Shown here: piece after piece, positions 1-6,727 of the stretch
Numbering within the stretch: position 1 is the stretch's first letter
How the letters are laid out: every line of letters starts with the position of its first letter
Origin: Flavobacteriales bacterium
Lineage (GTDB): Bacteria; Bacteroidota; Bacteroidia; Flavobacteriales_D; Sanyastnellaceae
Length of the DNA stretch: 9,325 bases
Reading direction: 5' to 3'
NCBI GenBank assembly: GCA_015663855.1
Contig: DQRJ01000072.1
Span: 1 to 9,325, forward strand
Position numbers and translations under genes: made by a program
Notes under the pieces: generated by a model
Database searches by the model: none
What the model was told of the DNA's origin: nothing
What the model saw: only the letters and a program-made list of their open reading frames with translations

Positions 1-815
1 TCGATTAGAATATGATCTCCCATATCGTAAAATCGAAGTCTAGTTTTCCCTCCGTCTTTACCGTAATTGATTGAATTTACTAGGAGATTAGATAATACTT
101 GTTGGATTTTATTTACGTCGCACATAACGAAAAAGTCTACGGAATCCTTGACCTTAATCTGCACGTTAGCGTCTTTAGATTTGCGTTCTAAATTATCAGC
201 TAGTTCTGAACTAAGCTCGACGATATTAACCCTCTCAAGGGTTATGGTCATTGCCCCCGACTCGATTCTTGAAATGCTATCTAGATCTTCTAGTAACCTC
301 GTCATCCTGTCGATATTCTTCTCCGCTTTAGATAAGAATTTTCTGTTTATTTCTGGGTCGTCCAAGTCTCCTTCAAGTAGAGATAAAATAAACCCTTGAA
401 TATTAAATAAAGGCGTTTTTAATTCATGCGCGAGGTTGCCGATAAAGTCTTTCCGGAATGAATCAGTTTCTCGGAGGAGAGTGATTTCTTCGATTTGGCC
501 TTCGGCCCACTCCATAACATCTTGATTAGCAAGTCCCACTACATCTTCATCCATATTGAAAGCAGCATCTGCACCCCCCTTGATTTTACTAATAGTCTTA
601 TATAAAACGTTAATTTTGTTAGTCAGATATTTCTCAACAGACCTGTAAATGACAAGGTAACTAAGCTCCTCAATCCCAATCCCGATTACAATCGAAATAG
701 CCCAATACTCTAGTGAATCTACCACGTATAACACCGTGAAAACGGCAACGCTAGAAATCACCCCGATGAAAATCGCAGATTGCCTTGCCACATCTTTTGG
801 AGTACTCTCGCTCAT
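1..815 (-). CDS. PhoR-like sensor histidine kinase (3' end cut by window)
   Basis: Membrane sensor kinase that should autophosphorylate on histidine and pass the phosphate to the response regulator encoded just upstream. My translation from ATG at 815 gives 271 codons, open to the window edge. Two hydrophobic segments (about residues 13-34 and 36-57) are separated by only a few residues, so there is almost no periplasmic sensor domain. A charged linker follows, with no recognisable PAS or HAMP domain. The HisKA H-box (NLAHELKTP) has His130, and an N-box begins at NLLVNSINYG with the ATP-site Asn near 247. The G-boxes lie beyond the window. The layout matches the PhoR-like kinases common in Bacteroidota, but the symbol phoR is not justified, because the stimulus is unknown and no pst or phoU genes are visible. 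It starts 14 bases after the regulator stop, so the pair is very probably one operon. The identity as a histidine kinase is secure; the signal sensed is not. Confidence 0.93.
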   Translation of the reverse strand, partial: MSESTPKDVARQSAIFIGVISSVAVFTVLYVVDSLEYWAISIVIGIGIEELSYLVIYRSVEKYLTNKINVLYKTISKIKGGADAAFNMDEDVVGLANQDVMEWAEGQIEEITLLRETDSFRKDFIGNLAHELKTPLFNIQGFILSLLEGDLDDPEINRKFLSKAEKNIDRMTRLLEDLDSISRIESGAMTITLERVNIVELSSELADNLERKSKDANVQIKVKDSVDFFVMCDVNKIQQVLSNLLVNSINYGKDGGKTRLRFYDMGDHILI

Positions 816-829
816 TCTTTCTGTACGAT

Positions 830-1510
830 TTATCCGACTATTTTGTATCCCACGCCTTTAATGGTGTCGATTATTCCTTCCCCAAGTTTTTCTCTCAGTT
901 TTCTAATGTGAACGTCTATGGTTCTATCTCCTACGATTACTTCAGTACCCCAAACCTTATCCATTATCTCTTCCCTCGTTCTAACCTCACCAGGCTTTTC
1001 GCATAATAAAACTAATAATTTAAATTCTTTTTTCGGAAGATTTATTGGAGTCCCCTTTATTACAACTTCGTAACGTTTAAGGTTTATTTCTAAATCGCCG
1101 ATAATGATATTCACCAAATTAACAGGGACAGTTTCATTGCTATGTGATCTCTTTAGGAGAGCTTTCACTCTACTCATAAGAACTTTAGGTTTTATGGGTT
1201 TTAATATGTAATCGTCAGCGCCAGCATCAAATCCTGCTATTTGACTATAGTCTTCTCCCCTCGCTGTAAGGAATGCGATAATTACGTTATTAAGTTCATC
1301 AGCCTCACGAATAATTTCACATGTTTCCACCCCATCCATTTCAGGCATCATCATATCAAGGAGAATAAGGTCGGGAATGAAAGATTTGGCAACTCTAACC
1401 CCCTCTTCACCATTATTCGCCACTTTCACCTTGTATCCAGCATTTTCAAGATTATATGAAAGGAATTCAAGGATATCACTTTCGTCATCGACGAGTAATA
1501 TTTTTTTCAT
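830..1510 (-). CDS. OmpR/PhoB-family response regulator
   Basis: DNA-binding response regulator, expected to be phosphorylated by the adjacent histidine kinase and then bind promoters as a dimer. Numbered from ATG at 1510 (226 aa), the receiver domain (1 to about 120) shows the acidic pair in LLVDDE, the phospho-acceptor Asp52 in LILLDMMMP, the switch Thr82 in FLTARGED and Lys104 in YILKPIKP. The C-terminal winged helix (about 130-226) has the OmpR-type signature RTREEIMDKVWG, then RTIDVHIRKLREKL and the terminal KGVGYKI wing. A TTG three codons upstream (1519) would extend the frame and overlap the stop of the preceding gene. I prefer the ATG because MKKILLVDDE is the usual start of this family. 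The gene lies directly behind the VOC protein gene and 14 bases ahead of the kinase gene. The family is certain; the regulon (phosphate or other) cannot be read from the sequence. Confidence 0.95.
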   Translation of the reverse strand: MKKILLVDDESDILEFLSYNLENAGYKVKVANNGEEGVRVAKSFIPDLILLDMMMPEMDGVETCEIIREADELNNVIIAFLTARGEDYSQIAGFDAGADDYILKPIKPKVLMSRVKALLKRSHSNETVPVNLVNIIIGDLEINLKRYEVVIKGTPINLPKKEFKLLVLLCEKPGEVRTREEIMDKVWGTEVIVGDRTIDVHIRKLREKLGEGIIDTIKGVGYKIVG

Positions 1511-1515
1511 TTCGC

Positions 1516-2580
1516 TCAATCTCTAATCCGGTTAAACCGAAGTGCGCAAAGCATCCATTTAGGAAATGGTTTAATTGGACTTCGTTTCTGAACGTCAAGA
1601 AAAAGACCTAGTTTTTCTAAAATCGGAATCTTATGAACTTCGATTAATTCTATCCAACATTCATCAGGATCGTCAATATAAGTACAGTGAACAGATGTGT
1701 GATCTCCCATACTCAAAGCATCATCAGTATCACATCTAAATCCAAACCCGTCTTTATCGAGTTTAGCCCCAAGTTCTTTCATTCCCCTCACATCTAAGCC
1801 CATATGTGCTATTCCGGTATCAGCCCAGATTCGGTCCTCAAAGATTAAGCGACCTTTTCGATCTAATGCCACTACGAGCTCTATCGTTGTAGGCCCCATC
1901 AACGAAGAAAAACCCCCTGTTCCGGGATGAGTTTGGGATAAAAGCACCCTGTGGTAGTTCTCCGCACCACCAGGAAGATGTGCCCAATCCTCAAAAGTTC
2001 CGGTTTTATCGTAGATAACATTATCGTATCCTAAAATATCCTTGTAAAGCGTGAAGGCCTTATTAATATCACTAACACCTATTGTGCATCCCATAACTCC
2101 TCCGCTAGGATGGCCGTTGCTAGTAAACCAGCCGTCAGATTCTAGGATTTGGAATAAATTATTGTCAAAATCGCGAAGGAAAAATGTTAACCTCCCTAAA
2201 GGATCTATTACGAGATCTTTATCACATGAATTTGGAAGGATGCTTTGTGCGTGCTCATGCATCTTACGGATGTCCGGAGTCTTAATAATTACAGACCCGA
2301 TACCTAAGTCGCCTTGTGATAACTCGAATACCGGACCCCTAGGTTTAAAAGACGTTGGACTAATAACTTCAACGGCACATCCTCCCTGAAGGTTAAGGAC
2401 CATGCTAGCTCGCTTAACGATAACATCACCATTACAGTGACTATTCATCAACGGAGCTGCAGCAACAGCATCGAAAAAAGGCATATCTAGACCGAAAAGT
2501 TGTCTATAAAGCTTCAGACTTGCGTCCATATCACTTACGGCGATACCTACGTGTTGAATGCCTTGAATTATGTAACCCAT
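1516..2580 (-). CDS. Double VOC-domain (glyoxalase/extradiol dioxygenase superfamily) protein
   Basis: A 354-aa protein made of four beta-alpha-beta3 modules, that is, two VOC domains in tandem. Domain 1 (about 5-150) starts with IQHVGIAVSD and ends FQILES. Domain 2 (about 160-316) starts with GCTIGVSD and ends CWIELIEV. Acidic or histidine residues at the usual metal-ligand positions are His10, Glu71 and Glu147 in domain 1, and Glu234, His259 and Glu311 in domain 2. The remaining positions appear to be Ser96 and Thr166. The family includes glyoxalase I, extradiol dioxygenases and 4-hydroxyphenylpyruvate dioxygenase, and similar two-domain proteins are often labelled glyoxalase or dioxygenase. 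The substrate cannot be assigned, and I see no reason to call it HPPD. There is no signal peptide, so it is cytoplasmic. The C-terminal tail (about 317-354) is basic and outside the fold. It starts 2 bases after the acyltransferase stop and abuts the regulator gene, which suggests translational coupling. Confidence 0.88.
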   Translation of the reverse strand: MGYIIQGIQHVGIAVSDMDASLKLYRQLFGLDMPFFDAVAAAPLMNSHCNGDVIVKRASMVLNLQGGCAVEVISPTSFKPRGPVFELSQGDLGIGSVIIKTPDIRKMHEHAQSILPNSCDKDLVIDPLGRLTFFLRDFDNNLFQILESDGWFTSNGHPSGGVMGCTIGVSDINKAFTLYKDILGYDNVIYDKTGTFEDWAHLPGGAENYHRVLLSQTHPGTGGFSSLMGPTTIELVVALDRKGRLIFEDRIWADTGIAHMGLDVRGMKELGAKLDKDGFGFRCDTDDALSMGDHTSVHCTYIDDPDECWIELIEVHKIPILEKLGLFLDVQKRSPIKPFPKWMLCALRFNRIRD

Positions 2581-2582
2581 TC

Positions 2583-3938
2583 TCAGTTCTCTTGTTTCAT
2601 TATTGCAATGTACTCAATCCAAGCATCTCTCAAAGCGGTACTTTTTCCTTTATTCCAAAACCTTTCTCCCTCAATTGCATCATTATGATCGTAAAGATGT
2701 CCCTGAATCCAACCATAAAATCTATTTCCGAATGTAGCCCAAGACCAAAATGCTATAAACGCTTCAAAAAATGGACTCACCCCTAAAAGACTCACCCCTT
2801 TTACAGCCGCTATAGTACCAGCGATGGCAGCTAATATCGTCCATGAAATAGGATAAACGAACATCCCCGCACCGACTTTTAACGTGCTTCTAAATACCAT
2901 TGCCTTTACTTTATCTCCCCTTTTATTCAATAAGTATTGCTGAATAACAGTAGGTAAATTCCCCAAACACGCTATTGGATATAGTAATACAGCCCAAATT
3001 TTCTTTTGCCTCACATCTCCTTTTGCTATCCCCCAAGCTTCGGGTCTAGATTCTGGAGAATATCCTACTTCTACTAATTTATTATATACTTCTGAAACTG
3101 TTCTTATCCAATCTCCATCATTTTCTCTAAGCGCGATTCTATCTATTTCCTCAATTTTAGAAACCCAAACCTCATTTTTCGCTTCAGACGTTCTCATAGC
3201 TCTGACGTAGGGTATGATTTCTTCGTAAGACGTCTTAGGCCTGATATCAACAGCTATTTTTCTTAGCGATGCTTGAACCCTTAATGATAACAGTCGAAAG
3301 TCAACCATCTTTGTTACATCATCTATAAGGTCATTCCACTCGATTTCGTCTCCCATTCTTAAGCTCAATCGACGTCTATATCCAGGGTAATCCTCGTACT
3401 CAAGCCCTAACGGTATAATCTTGAGTCGCTTCAAGTCTGAGTGTTTTTTAACTGCAAGACTTAGCAAATCACTCAACCCTCTCTTCATATCTCGAATAGT
3501 CTTCTGAGGGTTGTGGTTTCCCTCCGGGAACAATGATAATGCAGCGCAGAGATCAAGCCTTTCGATACAACAATCCCAAATTATGTCATTTCTTTCCCTG
3601 ATGTTAGAAAATCTATCTCGCTGTCTGTAAATAGGCATCTGGTTGTATGCGTACAAAATCTTCCTAACGAGTGGGTTCCAAAACACATCCGATCTTGTCA
3701 ACCAATGTAATTGAGGTTTAATCAATCCGGAAATAATCATCGGATCCATCATCCCATTCTGATGATTAGAAACGAAAATGATAGGATTTCTCTCCTTTGG
3801 TAACTTATTGAAGTTCTCAATAGTCGTAAGTCTGTGAAATCTCTTAACCCCTTGCTTTGCAAGTACTCGTGTAAGGAAATAAGGAATCGTTGCTCTCTGA
3901 ATCGGAGGTGTTAAAACGGGACGGTTTTTATTACTCAT
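2583..3938 (-). CDS. PlsC-type glycerolipid acyltransferase with C-terminal membrane region
   Basis: A 451-aa member of the lysophospholipid/glycerol-phosphate acyltransferase superfamily, which transfers fatty acyl groups to glycerol-phosphate or lysophosphatidate at the inner membrane. The catalytic block reads NHQNGMMDP (His59, Asp65, spacing HX5D rather than the classic HX4D). It is followed by a motif II-like PIYRQRD (102-108), motif III FPEG (136-139) and motif IV-like IIPLGLEYE (173-181). The HX5D form is known to me from the Bacteroidota/Gpt2-like branch. The last third carries hydrophobic stretches near 313-336, 354-378 and 380-400, which probably form a membrane anchor. At 451 aa it is nearly twice the length of a minimal PlsC. 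Its ATG overlaps the pheT stop as ATGA, a classical coupling arrangement. Acyltransferase is a confident call; whether it acts at sn-1, at sn-2 or on another acceptor lipid is open. Confidence 0.9.
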   Translation of the reverse strand: MSNKNRPVLTPPIQRATIPYFLTRVLAKQGVKRFHRLTTIENFNKLPKERNPIIFVSNHQNGMMDPMIISGLIKPQLHWLTRSDVFWNPLVRKILYAYNQMPIYRQRDRFSNIRERNDIIWDCCIERLDLCAALSLFPEGNHNPQKTIRDMKRGLSDLLSLAVKKHSDLKRLKIIPLGLEYEDYPGYRRRLSLRMGDEIEWNDLIDDVTKMVDFRLLSLRVQASLRKIAVDIRPKTSYEEIIPYVRAMRTSEAKNEVWVSKIEEIDRIALRENDGDWIRTVSEVYNKLVEVGYSPESRPEAWGIAKGDVRQKKIWAVLLYPIACLGNLPTVIQQYLLNKRGDKVKAMVFRSTLKVGAGMFVYPISWTILAAIAGTIAAVKGVSLLGVSPFFEAFIAFWSWATFGNRFYGWIQGHLYDHNDAIEGERFWNKGKSTALRDAWIEYIAIMKQEN

Positions 3939-6418
3939 CTTAAAATAGCACCGGTTTCTGTAGTAATAGCATCTAAAATCCTACTCACACTTTTATCAAT
4001 CTGCTTGTCGTTCAGTGTTTTTCCTTCATCCTGTAATACCAAACTCACTGCGTAGCTCACCTTCCCCTTTTCCAACTTATCGCCCTCGTAAACATCGAAT
4101 AGAGTGATTTCTTTCAAGAGCTTACGTTCGGCTTTGAAAGCAACTCGTTTAATCTCTTCGAATCGACAACTTTTATCAAGTACAAGTGAAAGGTCTCTTC
4201 TTACAGATGGGAATTTGGGTAAACTACTAGCAATTATTTTCCTTTTCTTCCTCGATTTAAGCAAAGGTTTAATAAGTAAGTCAGCCCAAAATACATTCTC
4301 CTCTACGCCACACATTACTGTGACATCTGGGTGAACTTGACCAAATCGACCTATTACGTTTTCACCGATTAAGATTTGGTTTCCTTCAAGCAACAATCCG
4401 CCTTTATCAGGACGTTCGGAAACTTTAGAGCGAATACCGATTTGGTCTAAAATCGAAAAAACAGCATCCTTTATGGTGAATAAATCCACGTCCTGGGACT
4501 TTTCATTCCAGTTTTCAGGGAGTTTCTTTCCAGTCACCCACAGGCTAAGATGCTCAGCTTCCTTATAGCTATCAGTAGAACCATCAGGTCCGCCACCTAT
4601 TTTTTTGTAACTCCTTCCGAATTCAAATAATTTTAAATCAGCAACTTTATGACTTCTGTTCCTTGCAATCGCTTCTATACCCTGAAAAACTAGAGATTGT
4701 CTCATCACGCCAAGGTCTCCGCTAAGTGGATTCAATATCACAACTGAAGCAGAAGCGTCAATATCAGAGTCGTTCACCCCCTCAGCGTATTCAGCTTTCG
4801 TAAGTGAATTAGACATGATTTCGTTAAACCCTCTAGCCACTAAGGTCGAAGCCAAACCGAATATGATATCCTCCCTATCCGGCCCTACGGGAATTTCCAA
4901 AGTGCTTGAAATACGAGAAGGAATATCTATTTGGTCGAATCCGTGTACTCTTAGTATTTCCTCAACCACGTCAGCGGGACGAGTCACGTCACTTCGGTAA
5001 GCAGGAATCTTCAAAGTCAATTTAGATTCTTCCTCGTTTACGATTTCGATATCCAATGACTCTAGAATCGACTTCACGTGATCTTTATCTAGAACTTGTC
5101 CTATTAAGCGATTCAACATCGCCCATTCTAACAGAACATCATGTCCTGCTGTCCACTCTACCTCTCCCTTACATTCATCCGCTCCCACGATCTCTCCTCC
5201 AGCCCATTCAACAATCAATTGCGCAGCTCGCTGTGCAGCATCCTTAACTAAGTTAGGATCTACTTCTCTTTCAAATCGGAATGAAGCATCCGTAGACAAA
5301 CCGTGTCTTTTTGCAGATTTTCTTATCGAAACGGGATTGAAAAAGGCAGATTCGAGTAAAATGGATTTGGTTTTATCACTCACACCATGCTTTTCACTAC
5401 CGAAAACTCCTGCAATACACATAGCCTCCTTCGCATCTGCAATCACTAGGTCAGCCACATCTAAATCCCTTTTCTCCCCATCTAAAGTCGTAATCTTCTC
5501 ACCTTTATTTGCAAGTCTCACATTCAACTCTCCCCCCTTTATCGAGTCATAATCAAATGCATGAAGTGGCTGTCCCATTTCGTGCAAAACGTAGTTAGTG
5601 GCATCGACCACATTATTTATCGGAGCAACTCCTATAGATCTCAAGAACCTTTGAGCATGTTCCGGGGATGGTTTTATCTCAACCCCTTCTATTTTAACCG
5701 TAGTATAAATCGGTGCAAGTTCACTCGCGACTACCTTAACCTCAAATCCCCCTCCGATCCCCCTCCCGAAATCTATTTCCGCCCCTCCAGGAACCACGAC
5801 CTCATCAAGTCCGACCTCCACGAAATCGCACACCGTACCATGTAAAAGTCCCGCCCTTAAATCTCGAGCCACTCCTAGATGACCCATCGCGTCATTTCTG
5901 TTAGGGGTAAGACCTATTTCAAGAACCTCATCCGAACCGACTTCAAAAACTTCGCTCACCAGAGTGCCAGCGGCCCACTTCGAGTCAAGTTCGATAATCC
6001 CACCGTTTGGAATTCCTACACCGACCTCTTCGGCTCCGCAGAGCATTCCGTTACTCACTTCACCTCTAATCTTGCCTTTTTTTATTTTAAATGAATCTCC
6101 TTTAGCAGGGAATAATTCTGCACCGACTGTCGCTACAACAACTTTAAGCCCTTCGGCTGCATTAGGCGCACCACAAACGATGTCAAGTGATGCTTCTGCA
6201 CCCACTTCTACTTTACAGCAACGCAATCGATCAGCATTAGGGTGTTGTACGCATTGAGTAATTTCTCCCACAACGAGACCTCGTAACCCACCTGGCATAT
6301 CATCAACCGTTTCGACTCCTTCAATTTCAAGTCCCGTTGCAGTTAAAACTGCAGCGGCATCGTTTGCCGAAACAGACACTGGCAGGAACTCTCTAATCTT
6401 TCTGTAGCTTACCTTCAT
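3935..6418 (-). CDS. pheT: Phenylalanyl-tRNA synthetase beta subunit
   Basis: Beta chain of the alpha2-beta2 PheRS, which charges tRNA-Phe; this chain carries the tRNA-binding and editing functions. The 827-aa frame is full length (family about 790-830). The N-terminus MKVSYRKIREFLP is typical. It is followed by an EMAP/OB tRNA-binding domain (about 40-155, with QHPNADRLRCCKV), a B3/B4 editing domain (about 235-410), B5 (about 420-500, IPAYRSDVTRPADVVEEILR), a catalytic-like core (about 510-725) and a C-terminal FDX-ACB anticodon-binding domain (about 735-827, PSVRRDLSLVLD). By my alignment from memory, the residues matching the E. coli Tyr-editing pocket are kept: His286 in PLHAF, Glu356 in ILLESAFF and Thr376/Ala378 in STDAS. 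ATG 6418 is chosen because it begins the conserved N-terminus; the ATG at 6425 is out of frame. No Shine-Dalgarno is seen. It is the first gene of the minus-strand cluster, about 13-15 bases from a likely transcription start. Confidence 0.98.
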   Translation of the reverse strand: MKVSYRKIREFLPVSVSANDAAAVLTATGLEIEGVETVDDMPGGLRGLVVGEITQCVQHPNADRLRCCKVEVGAEASLDIVCGAPNAAEGLKVVVATVGAELFPAKGDSFKIKKGKIRGEVSNGMLCGAEEVGVGIPNGGIIELDSKWAAGTLVSEVFEVGSDEVLEIGLTPNRNDAMGHLGVARDLRAGLLHGTVCDFVEVGLDEVVVPGGAEIDFGRGIGGGFEVKVVASELAPIYTTVKIEGVEIKPSPEHAQRFLRSIGVAPINNVVDATNYVLHEMGQPLHAFDYDSIKGGELNVRLANKGEKITTLDGEKRDLDVADLVIADAKEAMCIAGVFGSEKHGVSDKTKSILLESAFFNPVSIRKSAKRHGLSTDASFRFEREVDPNLVKDAAQRAAQLIVEWAGGEIVGADECKGEVEWTAGHDVLLEWAMLNRLIGQVLDKDHVKSILESLDIEIVNEEESKLTLKIPAYRSDVTRPADVVEEILRVHGFDQIDIPSRISSTLEIPVGPDREDIIFGLASTLVARGFNEIMSNSLTKAEYAEGVNDSDIDASASVVILNPLSGDLGVMRQSLVFQGIEAIARNRSHKVADLKLFEFGRSYKKIGGGPDGSTDSYKEAEHLSLWVTGKKLPENWNEKSQDVDLFTIKDAVFSILDQIGIRSKVSERPDKGGLLLEGNQILIGENVIGRFGQVHPDVTVMCGVEENVFWADLLIKPLLKSRKKRKIIASSLPKFPSVRRDLSLVLDKSCRFEEIKRVAFKAERKLLKEITLFDVYEGDKLEKGKVSYAVSLVLQDEGKTLNDKQIDKSVSRILDAITTETGAILR

Positions 6419-6436
6419 AGTTCATCTTAAGTGTCG

Positions 6437-6463
6437 CAAAGTTACAAATTTTAGGCCCCCAAA
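6437..6463 (-). promoter_or_regulatory. Putative Bacteroidota-type promoter of pheT cluster
   Basis: On the minus strand, TAACTTTG (6444-6437) matches the Bacteroidota -7 consensus TAnnTTTG at every fixed position. A TTTG (6463-6460) lies upstream and could serve as the -33 element, although the 15-base gap between them is shorter than usual. Transcription would start near 6431, giving a short leader before the pheT ATG at 6418. The -33 candidate abuts the tRNA-like sequence on the other strand. Confidence 0.55.
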
Positions 6464-6464
6464 T

Positions 6465-6537
6465 CGGGGTGTAGCTGAGTTGGTTGAGTACACGTCTGGG
6501 GGACGTCAACTCGCAGGCTTCAGTCTTGTAATTTAGA
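6465..6537 (+). pseudogene. Decayed tRNA-Pro(GGG)-like sequence
   Basis: A 73-base stretch that reads like a Bacteroidota tRNA-Pro with anticodon GGG in its 5' two thirds. The acceptor strand is CGGGGTG, followed by TA and GCTG. The D-loop has AGTTGG. The anticodon arm is CACGT-CTGGGGG-ACGTC, with T33, anticodon GGG at 6498-6500 and the G37 expected of Pro tRNAs. The 3' part is damaged. The T-arm GCAGG-CTTCAGT-CTTGT pairs only with G-U help and lacks TTCRA in register. The 3' acceptor strand is AATTTAG instead of a CACCCCG-type complement. Position 73 is A but is followed by CAT, not CCA. D-stem position 13 and pair 27-43 are also mismatched. I read it as a pseudogene or remnant. A functional tRNA with unusual structure, or a chance match confined to the 5' half, is less likely. 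Confidence 0.55.
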
Positions 6538-6670
6538 CATAAAACTTAAGTCATGTATAGCAAAATATCGATAATTCTTAACTAAGTAAAACATTAATGG
6601 ATTTCATTTAAAAAAAGAGGGCCGGAGTTTATCTCCATCTCCTATCCCGAAAAATAAAGTAGTTAGTAAA
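6538..6670. other. Non-coding spacer, AT-rich, with weak hairpin near 6624-6636
   Basis: No open frame of note is seen on either strand. Bases 6611-6636 contain an A-run, then GAGGGCCGGAG and a 4-bp hairpin GGAG-TTTAT-CTCC. This resembles the left half of an A-run/GC-stem/T-run terminator whose right half is missing. The octamer ACTTAAGT (6544-6551) is a perfect palindrome. Nothing else in the stretch can be supported. Confidence 0.4.
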
Positions 6671-6709
6671 AACGTAAATCACGACCTAAAAATAAGGTAG
6701 ATTTACGTT
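6671..6709. promoter_or_regulatory. 10-bp perfect dyad with inner stem, upstream of the 6728 gene
   Basis: AACGTAAATC (6671-6680) is exactly complementary to GATTTACGTT (6700-6709). Inside it, ACCT (6684-6687) and AGGT (6695-6698) pair around a 7-base loop, AAAAATA. The dyad ends 18 bases before the ATG at 6728. The right arm overlaps TAGATTTA (6698-6705), a 7-of-8 match to the -7 consensus TAnnTTTG. It could be an operator or, if transcribed, an RNA hairpin. It lacks a following T-run, so it is not a normal terminator for plus-strand transcripts. Confidence 0.5.
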
Positions 6710-6727
6710 CGATTAAACACTAGCAAA

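Noticed and set aside
67..399. Plus-strand open frame of 110 codons
   Set aside because: It lies antisense to the histidine kinase gene, whose H-box and N-box are clear in the other strand. The product is Ser/Leu-rich with no family resemblance.
1511..1519. TTG start extending the response regulator by three codons
   Set aside because: The ATG at 1510 gives the family-typical MKKILLVDDE start. The TTG is possible because it forms a TTGA overlap, but it is less likely.
1516..2580. Calling the VOC protein 4-hydroxyphenylpyruvate dioxygenase
   Set aside because: The two-domain layout is similar, but the ligand at the third module is Thr rather than His by my reading. The C-terminal HPPD landmarks are not apparent.
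5964..6257. Plus-strand open frame of 97 codons
   Set aside because: Antisense to the conserved tRNA-binding domain of pheT. The composition is that of a shadow frame (Ser/Thr/Pro-rich).
6419..6540. T-box or tRNA-mimic leader controlling pheT
   Set aside because: The tRNA-like sequence is on the strand opposite to pheT and upstream of the likely pheT start, so it would not be in the pheT leader. No T-box bulge sequence or antiterminator is seen.
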